Virus record (IMG/VR): IMGVR_UViG_3300025646_000157
Span: 1-36,039 of that record
DNA: 36,039 nt
Origin: a virus
Reading direction: 5' to 3' (one strand)
Part shown: positions 1-7,284 of the stretch, in pieces
Numbering within the stretch: position 1 is the first letter of the stretch
Layout: each line of letters starts with the position of its first letter
The notes under the pieces: generated by a model
Seen by the model: only the letters and a program-made list of their open reading frames with translations
Told to the model about the DNA's origin: nothing
Database searches by the model: none
Position numbers and translations under genes: made by a program

Positions 1-914
1 TCGGCGGGAGCGCTATCCTCTCCCTCCATACCGTCTGGGCCGGCGCCATCCTCATCAACAGGTGCGCCCTCGCCACCATCCTCATCGCCCATCTCTTCGC
101 CATCCGGACCCTCAACCATGGAGGAAACTTGCATATCCGGCTCCAGAGGGGCCTGACCGGGCATCGGATTCATGGATTCCGGATCACCGTACTCCATGTC
201 ATAGGGGGCGGGCGAACCAGTCTCCTCGATAGCTTGTCCTTCCTCGTCCACGCCCTTGACACCATTAATGTTCACATTAATAGTCATACCCCGACCGTCG
301 GCGTGATCGACAACTTTCGTCTCTTGAGCGGGGGCTTCGGTTTTTCTTTTAGCCATAGTAGGTAAAGTTTCTTGAAATGAAATAGAAGACTCCCTTGGAG
401 TAATTGTGATCGAGCCTTCGGGGTGAGTTTCGGCAAAGGCCGTGAGACCTTTGACCGCAGGGATTGACACCAGACCAAGGTGGCGCAGGGCCAGTTGACC
501 CGGTGTCGGATTCGTGTCAGCGTCAGGTAAATAAAACGAGCTACTTACCTTCTTAAAGACGCCGTCACGGATAAGGCGTTCCGCCTTAGGGGTCAGTTCG
601 ACTTTCCCCCAAAGCGATTTACCCTTTCGCCAAACTTCGCGCACCCAGCCAAGGGCTGGGGTACCGTCATCCTGATCATGGCCGATGATGAGGGGGGCCT
701 CGTGAGTGGTGGGATTATACCCACTCACCACTTGATCCAAGTCCTCATCCGCAAATACCATCTTCTGGCCGCTAGAACTAATCTGTGGGCCTGAACGAAA
801 CAGTTCGATGTATACCGTGCGTTTCGGTTGTTGCTCGGTCAGTGGAGTATCGGCATTAAGAACCGGGTCCATAGTCGGTCCGGGCTTAATCTCTGCACGA
901 AGTCTTCTTGCCAT
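1..914 (-). CDS. Head maturation protease with scaffold-like tail, Mu gpI-like (partial, C-terminus off left edge)
   Basis: The frame is open from the ATG at 914 to the window edge (at least 304 codons, no stop seen). Residues about 33-160 follow the pattern of Mu gpI-like prohead proteases: a beta-rich start (VYIELFRSG), a His in APLIIGHDQ (H79), an ALGWVREV...LWGKVELTP core, and a Ser-rich strand VSSSFYL (S124-126), then LGLVSIPAVKGL. H79 and one of these serines are the likely catalytic pair. From about residue 187 the protein becomes rich in Asp, Glu, Gly, Pro and Met, as expected of a scaffold removed during capsid maturation. The in-frame ATG at 356 could start a separate scaffold, as Mu gene Z does within I. 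The promoter-like motif at 920-928 ends only 5 bases before the ATG, so the start could instead be the ATG at 872. The major capsid gene would be expected beyond the left edge. Confidence 0.8.
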   Translation of the reverse strand, partial: MARRLRAEIKPGPTMDPVLNADTPLTEQQPKRTVYIELFRSGPQISSSGQKMVFADEDLDQVVSGYNPTTHEAPLIIGHDQDDGTPALGWVREVWRKGKSLWGKVELTPKAERLIRDGVFKKVSSSFYLPDADTNPTPGQLALRHLGLVSIPAVKGLTAFAETHPEGSITITPRESSISFQETLPTMAKRKTEAPAQETKVVDHADGRGMTINVNINGVKGVDEEGQAIEETGSPAPYDMEYGDPESMNPMPGQAPLEPDMQVSSMVEGPDGEEMGDEDGGEGAPVDEDGAGPDGMEGEDSAPA

Positions 915-928
915 ATCTATCTTTCAAC
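909..928 (-). promoter_or_regulatory. GTTGAAAG-type promoter motif before head protease
   Basis: Reads GTTGAAAGATAGATATGGCA on the minus strand. It begins directly after the sheath C-terminal stop codon (930-932) and nearly abuts the protease ATG. The ninth base is A instead of the usual C. A start site downstream of the box would give a leaderless or near-leaderless message. Confidence 0.5.
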
Positions 929-929
929 G

Positions 930-1238
930 TCAAACGTTAAGATTGGTGGCATCAAGGAAGGCGGTGAACCGTTCCTCATTGCGGCTGAACGAGTCGCTCA
1001 GGAGGGATACTTGTCCCACAGGGGTGCGGACGATGGTGATCGCGAGACGCTCCAGGGTGGGCGAAGTCGCCACGTACGCATCCATCCGTACCGTACCCCG
1101 CTCAAGGAGGGTAGCACTATTATTCGAGTCGCCACACACCACAAGATACGCTTGCTCGGGGCGATTACCAAACAAAGCCCCTTGCCGATAGAACTGATTC
1201 AAGATCTGGTTTGCAATCGACTTAACCCGACTGTACAA
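930..1238 (-). pseudogene. Detached C-terminal domain of the tail sheath (frameshifted)
   Basis: This frame carries the C-terminal domain of the sheath. It includes FYRQGALFGNRPEQAYLVVC, then DSNNS, then a VRMDAYVATSPTLERLAITI strand pattern typical of the sheath C-terminus that packs on the tail tube. Its first eight residues (YSRVKSI after a TTG) repeat the end of the upstream sheath frame because a 22-bp segment is duplicated. There is no convincing ribosome-binding site before the TTG at 1238, so independent translation is doubtful. With one 22-bp copy removed, these 94 residues (ANQIL onward) join the upstream 847 residues. It is either a real disruption, a sequence or assembly error, or an unusual bypass. 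The stop at 930 sits just upstream of the promoter motif for the protease gene. Confidence 0.8.
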
Positions 1239-1257
1239 TCGACTTAACCCGACTGTA
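1214..1257. repeat. Perfect 22-bp tandem duplication inside the sheath gene
   Basis: The unit CAATCGACTTAACCCGACTG plus TA occurs at 1214-1235 and again at 1236-1257 with no mismatch, and the next two bases (CA) also match. Because 22 is not a multiple of 3, the second copy shifts the sheath frame into a TAA stop. Confidence 0.95.
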
Positions 1258-3777
1258 CACGGTACCGGCCGAATCGATCGATTCGAACAGAATATCGTCG
1301 AAACTACGGTTCATCACATCAACGAGGACGTTGAGGATGACGCGGGTGTTGACGAAACGGAACAGCGGGTTGCTGGACAGCGTACGCGCACCCCAGACAA
1401 CGATGCCACGGTTGGGGAGCGAGCGGATCGGGTTGAGTCCGAGCGCGTAGGTTACCTCTTGCTGTTGTGCCGTAATCCGGAACTTGACATCAACCACGCC
1501 ACGTAGCGGATAACGGACGCCAGCAGGGGGTTGCTGGAATCCCTCGTTAATAAACCGTCCACAGGCTGCGCCGGCAACGAATCCGCTGGCCGGGACGAAA
1601 CGGTCACTCAGGTTCTTAAGGTAGGGGGCATAGAAGGCGGCGTGGCCGTAGAACGAACCCACGGTCCGTTTGACGGCATCGAGTTCGTCTTGTGCCTGGG
1701 ACAGGTTCTCAATGTCGCCACCACAATCGATCAGGGCGACGTGCTGGGTGTTGCTGATGCCTTCGGTCACCCCGAATCTTCCCTCGGCTGCCGCAACAAG
1801 AGTTTGCGTTACTTTGAGGCGTTCGGTGATGGCTTCGCTACGCGAGGCAAGATCAGAGCCCGCGCTGTACGATAGCGTCGCATACGCCTCCGGTGCCATT
1901 AGGAAACCAGGTGCGTAGTACTCACTGCCCATACCCTTTTCGATGGCGTAGACAAAGTCTTGTGCCTTGGCAGCCGAGGTAGTTTTGTAACCCTCATAGC
2001 CCACATCTTCAAGGATAGATGTAAGCTTCACAACGTTACTGTCTGTGAGACCTTGGCGATTCGTACCGGGCAGTACTGGACTTACGAGTCCGTTTTTCGC
2101 GGTAATCCGCACCTTAAGGACGTAGTCGAATGATTCGAAACCGTTCGCATAAGACTTTTCGACTCGCGCGGTCGCACCAGCACTTACGGTCACCGTATTC
2201 GGAGTCACAGTGGCGGCGGTATCACTGGTCACAACGGTGACGGTGAACCGAGTACCGTTCACAACAATCACATCGCCTGCACCGAGTTCTTGGGTGAACA
2301 GGGTACCTGTACCTGTAACCGTACCAGCGCTAATAGCGACCGTACCGGTCAGGGTAATATCGGAGAGGTCGGGACGGATGTACGGTGTGCCGTGAGAGGA
2401 CACCAGGTTGTCCACAACCTTGTGACCGTTGTTCGGCGCGTAACTTGTGCCGCTGTAATTCGATCCGGTCGTTACGGCTTCGACGGTATAGTACTGAGCA
2501 AGATTCTTTTCGGTTAGGATGGAAATCAATTCATCCCGGAGTCCTTCGGCCAGTTCGTCCGGTGTAGCACCGTTCACAATGATGGCCCGGTTCTCACCAG
2601 CAACGCTGACATAGAACACTTGGACCGAGTCAGGAAGGTAGCCGGTCCGAGTGGCCACACCGCCACTTACGGTTACAGTACCGGTAGGGACGATGGCATC
2701 GGAGCCGGATACGAGCTTCGCGAAAGTCGTAGTACCCAGATCGTAACGCCAATACGCTGCATCGGCATCGGCCCATTTGTCACCAGCACCTACACCGGAA
2801 CTAAAATCTTTGCTGACGGCGACGATCTTGTCGTCGGCAATCGTTGCGATCCCTAGCGAAGCTAGGTATGCCTTAAGGATATCAGACTGATCAGTAGCCG
2901 GATCGTAGGTACCTGCGATATTGGCGTTCGCTGCCGCAATAAAGAGGCTAACAGCAGAGCCATCGATGTAAAGTAAAGGCTCGCCGGTCTCGATCTCTCG
3001 GCTATTGCAGCGGAAATTAATCTCCTTGATCGAGGTATACAGCTTGACGACACTAGCAGTGTCCAGGTCCAGCGGTGACGCATATCCGGTATCCGTGAAG
3101 CTGTACGCAACGAATCTCTCTATTTCCGGCAGCAGACTGTTGTCGCGTGAGAATACGCGGAACTTACCCTGGGTCGCCTCAGTCGCGGTCTGCTCAACCT
3201 TATAGAAGTCTGCGAACCCGTCCGAATCCATACTGGACAGGTAATTATAAAGGTCGCGAGCGTTGTCAGTGGTGTCGATGCCGGTCGTGGTGATCACCCG
3301 GATCTCATCGCCGTCCGGATCGAGAACGTTGATTGGGGTGCCGAAATAACGACCATTTACTTTAAGGGCGAATGCGTTGTACCCACTACCAGCGCTGCTA
3401 GCGCTGAGGTCGATAACAGTCTCCGGGGTCGGGGTTACCCGAGTAAAGTACAGGATGCCGTTAACACCCACATTATCAAAGAACGCTTTTACCGCATCGT
3501 AACTGGTAATTGCGCCCACGCTTCCTACCGGAAGAGTACCACCCACCTTTTGTAGGTAATCTTCTGCAGAGGCTATCTGGGTTGGGGTGTAAGGAAGAAA
3601 TTCAGAATAAATACCCTCGCTATCCGTACCATAGTATTCATCGGCCGGCGTAGTACCGAACAAATAACCTACAGCGTGACTGGCGATGGGCTGTGGCAGG
3701 CCACCAGTAACAGACTGGGCTACAAAAACCCCTGGTCTATTAATGGCGCCCACGTTCGTTGTGATCGAAGTGGCCAA
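1222..3777 (-). CDS. Contractile tail sheath protein (C-terminally truncated by frameshift)
   Basis: This is the main body of the sheath, the protein that contracts to drive the tail tube into the host. The N-terminus has the sheath signature NRPGVFVAQSV, then a GYLFGTTP stretch and GVNGILYFTRVTPTPE. The C-terminal half has the conserved core: VALIDCGGD, YGHAAFYAPYL, then NPIRSLPNRGIVVWGARTL and RFVNTRVILNVLVDVM. A beta-rich inserted domain (about residues 360-560, with repeated TGTVTVSGG and TGTVAISAG strands) makes it larger than T4 gp18. The frame ends in VQSG after VYSRVKSI because of the 22-bp duplication; the intact protein would be 941 residues. The start is a TTG with GGAG eight bases upstream. 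A promoter motif lies at 3813-3821. Confidence 0.93.
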   Translation of the reverse strand: MATSITTNVGAINRPGVFVAQSVTGGLPQPIASHAVGYLFGTTPADEYYGTDSEGIYSEFLPYTPTQIASAEDYLQKVGGTLPVGSVGAITSYDAVKAFFDNVGVNGILYFTRVTPTPETVIDLSASSAGSGYNAFALKVNGRYFGTPINVLDPDGDEIRVITTTGIDTTDNARDLYNYLSSMDSDGFADFYKVEQTATEATQGKFRVFSRDNSLLPEIERFVAYSFTDTGYASPLDLDTASVVKLYTSIKEINFRCNSREIETGEPLLYIDGSAVSLFIAAANANIAGTYDPATDQSDILKAYLASLGIATIADDKIVAVSKDFSSGVGAGDKWADADAAYWRYDLGTTTFAKLVSGSDAIVPTGTVTVSGGVATRTGYLPDSVQVFYVSVAGENRAIIVNGATPDELAEGLRDELISILTEKNLAQYYTVEAVTTGSNYSGTSYAPNNGHKVVDNLVSSHGTPYIRPDLSDITLTGTVAISAGTVTGTGTLFTQELGAGDVIVVNGTRFTVTVVTSDTAATVTPNTVTVSAGATARVEKSYANGFESFDYVLKVRITAKNGLVSPVLPGTNRQGLTDSNVVKLTSILEDVGYEGYKTTSAAKAQDFVYAIEKGMGSEYYAPGFLMAPEAYATLSYSAGSDLASRSEAITERLKVTQTLVAAAEGRFGVTEGISNTQHVALIDCGGDIENLSQAQDELDAVKRTVGSFYGHAAFYAPYLKNLSDRFVPASGFVAGAACGRFINEGFQQPPAGVRYPLRGVVDVKFRITAQQQEVTYALGLNPIRSLPNRGIVVWGARTLSSNPLFRFVNTRVILNVLVDVMNRSFDDILFESIDSAGTVYSRVKSIVQSG

Positions 3778-3801
3778 AACTTGATCTCCGTTGATGACAG
3801 A

Positions 3802-3821
3802 CCTATCAAATAGCTTTCAAC
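3802..3821 (-). promoter_or_regulatory. GTTGAAAGC promoter motif before tail sheath
   Basis: Reads GTTGAAAGCTATTTGATAGG on the minus strand, 35 bases upstream of the TTG start of the sheath and just after the end of the 95-aa gene. The perfect 9-mer plus TA-rich box matches the other sites in the window. Confidence 0.65.
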
Positions 3822-3847
3822 GCCTTGGGGGTGCGAATTCGCACCAT

Positions 3848-4135
3848 TCACTCCGCGCTCGTACCTAGCGCGGTATACAACTCGTAGAGCTGGGTCATCA
3901 ACCAATCCGAACACAGCTCGTGTCCGCACTTCGTATTACCCATCATTCGAACTAAAGACCGCAACATCTGGTTGAAATCGCTCGGACCTATGAGTTCGGC
4001 AGAGAAGCGCACAAACCGACTAAGCTCAATGAAGTCGCGCTTCCGCGCGATCTCATACAGGACCATCATCAGTCCTAACAACTCCCCCGGATCAAGTTCT
4101 TCGCTAAACTTTGTTTTCAATACCTGTTGTATCAT
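3848..4135 (-). CDS. Small helical protein of the tail-assembly block, unknown function
   Basis: A 95-aa, mostly alpha-helical sequence (ELLGLMMVLYEIARKRDFIE, FNQMLRSLVRMMG) with two cysteines in KCGHELC. I do not recognise the family. Its ATG lies inside the end of the upstream gene, a 32-base overlap in another frame, so the two are probably translationally coupled. It lies directly before the sheath and its promoter motif and after a tail-chaperone-like gene. A role in tail assembly or the baseplate is therefore a reasonable inference, not a demonstrated one. Confidence 0.65.
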   Translation of the reverse strand: MIQQVLKTKFSEELDPGELLGLMMVLYEIARKRDFIELSRFVRFSAELIGPSDFNQMLRSLVRMMGNTKCGHELCSDWLMTQLYELYTALGTSAE

Positions 4136-4481
4136 TTTTAATTTGGTCCATAGCTTCTTTGTGGATCATGCACATAGCGGTAAACTTAGACATCGGCACC
4201 CGTTCCATAGCAAACACGTTCTGAAACGACCCGTTCTGAATAGAGTAGCACTGGCGTAACCAGTTCTCTTTGGACATGTAGTTACACAAGATGTGTTCGG
4301 ACACAAGGCTGTAGAGCCTTTTGATCGTCCGAGGAGTCAACGCCCCAACCCTATGATCCGGACTCCCCACATACAAGTACTGGAGTAACTTGATAACTTG
4401 CGAGCTGGTCAGGGTTTTTTCTTCCCCACCCAACACCATGTCCAAGTATTCGATATCCGTCCCCTTGATATCCCGAAACAC
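4104..4481 (-). CDS. Unknown tail-block protein, probably the downstream part of a frameshifted pair
   Basis: A 125-aa frame if started at the GTG at 4481. The same frame is open and protein-like for 22 further codons upstream to 4547 (NHNYTVTFTDTKGREVVFRD reads as a continuous beta domain), and no ATG, GTG or TTG occurs in that extension. The stop codon of this frame (TGA at 4550-4548) lies immediately before an AAAA run where the upstream gene is still being read. A +1 slip on AAA, or one fewer A in the sequence, would fuse it to the upstream 121-aa gene as a product of about 266 residues. The remainder is helical (LTSSQVIKLLQYLYVG, AMCMIHKEAMDQIKN). The family was not recognised. The arrangement recalls tail assembly chaperone pairs made by programmed frameshifting. 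Confidence 0.7.
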   Translation of the reverse strand: MFRDIKGTDIEYLDMVLGGEEKTLTSSQVIKLLQYLYVGSPDHRVGALTPRTIKRLYSLVSEHILCNYMSKENWLRQCYSIQNGSFQNVFAMERVPMSKFTAMCMIHKEAMDQIKNDTTGIENKV

Positions 4482-4539
4482 GACCTCACGCCCCTTAGTG
4501 TCCGTAAACGTTACCGTGTAGTTGTGATTGGGCCGGGCG

Positions 4540-4905
4540 TCAACTTTTCATGTCATCGTCATCCTCATCCCCCACACCTAGTAGTTGATTGATCGCATCG
4601 CCCAACAACCTGATCTGACGCCCACGCAACTTTTTCGCATCCTTTAAGGTGAGTTTACGACCACCCGGTTCAGGGACATGCAGGATACAGATAGTCTTCA
4701 GTGTCGCTTCGATCTCATCGAGTGATTTGTCATTACCGATCTTTGTGATATCGATTAGGTCATCAGCGCTAGGTTCGCGTAGCGACAAGAATTTGCCTTT
4801 CGCCACTTCAACCGCAACAATCTCGGGTTCACCGAAATCAAACTCAGACTCTGACGCAGTGGCTGCGGCTTCAATGTCCCGCAGCGATTTAGAGGAAAGT
4901 GCCAT
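4540..4905 (-). CDS. Putative tail assembly chaperone-like protein
   Basis: A 121-aa protein with an ATG start. The N-terminal half has a short beta segment (EPEIVAVEVAKGKFLSLREP) followed by SADDLIDITKIGNDKSLDEI and a helical region. It ends in a strongly acidic tail, GVGDEDDDDMKS. Size, the central ADDL...I helix and the acidic C-terminus resemble small tail assembly chaperones that bind the tape measure protein in many tailed phages; this is pattern recognition without a search. The downstream gene follows through a possible +1 shift at AAAA (4545-4548). It is the first gene of the leftward block, with a variant promoter motif at 4933-4941 about 28 bases upstream of the ATG. Confidence 0.65.
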   Translation of the reverse strand: MALSSKSLRDIEAAATASESEFDFGEPEIVAVEVAKGKFLSLREPSADDLIDITKIGNDKSLDEIEATLKTICILHVPEPGGRKLTLKDAKKLRGRQIRLLGDAINQLLGVGDEDDDDMKS

Positions 4906-4921
4906 GGTATGGTATTACTTT

Positions 4922-4941
4922 GGGTATATAGGTCTTTCACC
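4922..4941 (-). promoter_or_regulatory. Variant promoter motif (GGTGAAAGA) for the leftward tail block
   Basis: Reads GGTGAAAGACCTATATACCC on the minus strand. Position 2 is G and position 9 is A compared with GTTGAAAGC, but the TATATA box is strong and the distance to the ATG at 4905 is typical. It forms a divergent pair with the motif at 4968. Confidence 0.5.
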
Positions 4942-4967
4942 GGATTTCAGGATAACTGTGAGCTTAC

Positions 4968-4987
4968 GTTGAAAGCACTGTAGGAGA
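4968..4987 (+). promoter_or_regulatory. GTTGAAAGC promoter motif before the 5001 gene
   Basis: Reads GTTGAAAGCACTGTAGGAGA, ending 13 bases before the ATG at 5001. It is a perfect 9-mer with a TGTAGGAGATA second box, divergent to the site at 4941. Confidence 0.65.
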
Positions 4988-5000
4988 TAACGCACCCACC

Positions 5001-5339
5001 ATGGCCGTACAGAAGAATCCGTACGAGTACTGGAGTGACGAGCGAAGCGAATCTGATTACCGGAGCCGTGAGACGCAAGCGTCGGCGCTCACACGCCAAA
5101 TGCTCCGCCAACCTGACTACCTGTTGCGCAGCAGCAGGGTGAATCCGGGGCCCGAGCGAAACATTCGCGCCCGCGCGGCCGATGCACTTGCCCAAGTGCC
5201 CCACCATACCTGCAACGAAGACGTATGGGGCTGGCAACGCTGGACCGAAACCAGAGAGTACGTTGCGCCCTCACCCTTATCCAGCAACCTGCTGGAACGT
5301 GACAACGAGGGGGATATACCCGGGTGCGGTGAAAGCTAG
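5001..5339 (+). CDS. Hypothetical protein, 112 aa
   Basis: It starts at an ATG just downstream of a perfect promoter motif. The sequence is hydrophilic and rich in Arg, Ser and Glu (YEYWSDERSESDYRSRETQA), with a Trp/Glu stretch DVWGWQRWTETREY and two late cysteines. No signal peptide or membrane segment is seen. The family is not recognised. Its last codons overlap a variant promoter motif at 5328. Being first in a rightward block that continues into a fibre-like gene, it may be a virion or fibre-attachment protein, but nothing in the sequence proves this. Confidence 0.6.
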   Translation: MAVQKNPYEYWSDERSESDYRSRETQASALTRQMLRQPDYLLRSSRVNPGPERNIRARAADALAQVPHHTCNEDVWGWQRWTETREYVAPSPLSSNLLERDNEGDIPGCGES

Positions 5340-5347
5340 ATATATAG
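5328..5347 (+). promoter_or_regulatory. Variant promoter motif (GGTGAAAGC) before the small fibre-like ORF
   Basis: Reads GGTGAAAGCTAGATATATAG. It overlaps the end of the 5001 gene and lies 18 bases upstream of the ATG at 5355. The second box, ATATATAG, is strong. No motif lies closer to the fibre gene at 5565, so this site may serve it through a leader of about 200 bases. Confidence 0.5.
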
Positions 5348-5354
5348 AGCGGAC

Positions 5355-5426
5355 ATGGCTTATTACGATAGTCCGGGAAAAATCAACGACGAAGCCATTA
5401 GAATTGTTGATGGCAAGACGTTCTAG
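5355..5426 (+). pseudogene. 23-codon ORF, probable N-terminal relic of a fibre gene
   Basis: The frame MAYYDSPGKINDEAIRIVDG plus KTF ends at TAG 5424-5426. It has a promoter-like motif and AGCGG upstream of the ATG. Its beginning resembles that of the fibre-like protein starting at 5565 (MSYYSNPLETHPWDEP), with M-x-YY-x-x-P shared and a KxF at about the same distance. Together with the LamG C-terminal remnant at 5437-5508 it looks like the two ends of a fibre gene whose middle has been lost. It could instead be a genuine short peptide. Confidence 0.4.
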
Positions 5427-5436
5427 GTCATTCAAT

Positions 5437-5508
5437 CGCGTCATCAAAGGCATCGCCCGTTAAACCAGTAACTTCACGCCACCAACTGCGCCGTTCCCTG
5501 ATTTTTAG
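5437..5508 (+). pseudogene. Relic of the C-terminal end of a LamG fibre gene, with internal stop
   Basis: This 72-base stretch aligns without gaps to the last 72 bases of the double-LamG gene (26580-26651), with 14 mismatches by hand count. In that frame it reads RVIKGIAR, a TAA stop at 5461-5463 where the intact gene has TAC, then TSNFTPPTAPFPDF and a stop. The intact counterpart reads RVTPGIARYTSNFSLPPAPF and so on. It is therefore a decayed fibre end with one nonsense change. The rest of 5427-5564 shows no other convincing feature. Confidence 0.75.
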
Positions 5509-5564
5509 CCACCCATCGTAGTCGCAATGACTGATTTCCCAAGCTCTCTAACTTAAACCCTACC

Positions 5565-7145
5565 GTGTCCTACTACAGCAACCCCCTAGAGACTCACCCT
5601 TGGGATGAACCTATCAGTGTTGCCAACAAAAAAGCCTTTACGGTTCATCAAATAGCCGATTCGCGAGGCATTATTGTCGATCCATTTGGTAACAGCTCCT
5701 CAGCCACAGCGACAACAGCGTTTGGCGAAGGTCTTGTCGCTCAACTCTATCCTGTCCTCCAACTCGACGGAATCTACGGGTTTGACTCAGAGAAACTAGA
5801 ACAATACTCCTCCGCAGGCGGCATTGTGACTGTCGACCGCGAGATGGCCGTATCCACATCCACATCTCCCGGATCCTATGCCGTCCTCCGATCCCGCCGT
5901 GCAGTTCGGTACCGGGCTGGACAAGGCGCAATGTGTCGATTTACCGCAGCGTTCACTGCCGGCGTTTCAGGATACACTCAGCGTGCTGGTTTTTTCACCC
6001 AAGAGCAAGCCTTGCAGGTAGGGTTTGACGGTGAAAAATTTGGCATCCTCCGGCTCAACGGTGGCAAAGCCCACATCCACTCGTTCACAATAACAACTGC
6101 CGCAACCTCAACCGGCACAGTGACCGTCACATTGAACGGAGTTGCACATACAGTCAATGTCACCCTGAGCAATGCAACTCAAAATGCCAAAGAAATCGCA
6201 TCGGTTACCTATCCTGGCTGGTTGGTCGAACAAGTTGATAACCATATCAATTTTCTCAGCGAGCAAGTAGCTCCTTTGACAGGAGCATTCTCTGTATCTG
6301 GTAGCGAAATTATCGCTGCTGGATCCGTAGTTCAACAAGGTATCGCTCACACCGAGCATTGGACGTATCAGGGCGATTTTAATGTCGATAAGTTAGATGG
6401 GACCGGCCCGTCCCAGATTAATCTGGATCATACAAAACTGAACGTTTACCAGATCAACTTCCGTTGGCTCGGAGCAGGAGAAATCAGATTTGCTGTCGAA
6501 GACCCGAATAACGGGGACATGGTATTTTTCCACCACATCCATTATACCAATAGGAATCGAGTTGTCCATTTGGACAATCCTTCCCTTAAAGTGGGTTACG
6601 TTGTTGCGAATATGTCGGGTACAGGAGGAGAAGAAATAAAAGTAATCGGCGCATCGATTCTAGGGGCGATTGAGGGTGTAATCTCACCGACAACTTATCC
6701 AGTCTCTGCGCGGGGGTATCGGTCTGGAAGCATGAACACCATCAACACTGTCTATCACCTTCTTACCGTCAAAAACTCACTCATATTCAATGGCAAAATA
6801 AACACCCGTGAACTTTTGGTTGAGAAAATCAGCGCATTAGCCACAATTGCATCTTCTGCTCCTGGTACAGTGCTAGTGTATATCGACCCTATACTTTCCA
6901 CAAATCTAACATTCAACTCATTCAGCCAAAACAAAGCAGCAATCTATTCAACCACCGCCACCACCATTAATGCATCACTAAACACTCCCATCGCTGCATT
7001 CAGTATCACATCCGCAGCACCACAGTTTATCGATCTTTCCTCTCTCCGAATAGCAGTACCCCCGCAATCATACATATCAGTCGGGTTTGTGTCTGGTGAT
7101 AACGTCAACACGGCCGAGGCTAACTTGATATTTATTGAGGATTGA
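5565..7145 (+). CDS. Fibre-like virion protein, 526 aa
   Basis: It starts at a GTG (MSYYSNPLETHPWDEP) without a clear Shine-Dalgarno sequence. The protein is beta-rich with few charged helices. A Thr/Ser-rich strand region (TITTAATSTGTVTVTLNGVA) follows a segment reading GFFTQEQALQVGFDGEKFGI, then GWLVEQVDNHINFL, then a jelly-roll-like region (VYQINFRWLGAGEIRFAVED). The C-terminal 150 residues are Ser/Thr/Ala-rich. No catalytic motif is seen. Composition, size and position suggest a structural or receptor-contact protein; the family is not named with confidence. Its last 32 codons and the promoter motif after the stop are duplicated immediately downstream (7167-7285). Confidence 0.75.
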   Translation: MSYYSNPLETHPWDEPISVANKKAFTVHQIADSRGIIVDPFGNSSSATATTAFGEGLVAQLYPVLQLDGIYGFDSEKLEQYSSAGGIVTVDREMAVSTSTSPGSYAVLRSRRAVRYRAGQGAMCRFTAAFTAGVSGYTQRAGFFTQEQALQVGFDGEKFGILRLNGGKAHIHSFTITTAATSTGTVTVTLNGVAHTVNVTLSNATQNAKEIASVTYPGWLVEQVDNHINFLSEQVAPLTGAFSVSGSEIIAAGSVVQQGIAHTEHWTYQGDFNVDKLDGTGPSQINLDHTKLNVYQINFRWLGAGEIRFAVEDPNNGDMVFFHHIHYTNRNRVVHLDNPSLKVGYVVANMSGTGGEEIKVIGASILGAIEGVISPTTYPVSARGYRSGSMNTINTVYHLLTVKNSLIFNGKINTRELLVEKISALATIASSAPGTVLVYIDPILSTNLTFNSFSQNKAAIYSTTATTINASLNTPIAAFSITSAAPQFIDLSSLRIAVPPQSYISVGFVSGDNVNTAEANLIFIED

Positions 7146-7165
7146 GTTGAAAGCATACTAGGATA
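7146..7165 (+). promoter_or_regulatory. GTTGAAAGC promoter motif, first copy
   Basis: Reads GTTGAAAGCATACTAGGATA and begins on the base after the fibre stop codon. It is part of the 119-bp duplication. The nearest downstream start is about 130 bases away, past the second copy. Confidence 0.55.
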
Positions 7166-7264
7166 AGAATAGCAGTCCCCCCGCAATCATACATATCAGT
7201 CGGGTTTGTGTCTGGTGATAACGTCAACACGGCCGAGGCTAACTTGATATTTATTGAGGATTGA

Positions 7265-7284
7265 GTTGAAAGCATACTAGGATA
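7265..7284 (+). promoter_or_regulatory. GTTGAAAGC promoter motif, second copy
   Basis: Identical to the copy at 7146. It ends 13 bases before the ATG at 7298 and 22 bases before the ATG at 7307, the usual spacing for this motif. Confidence 0.65.
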
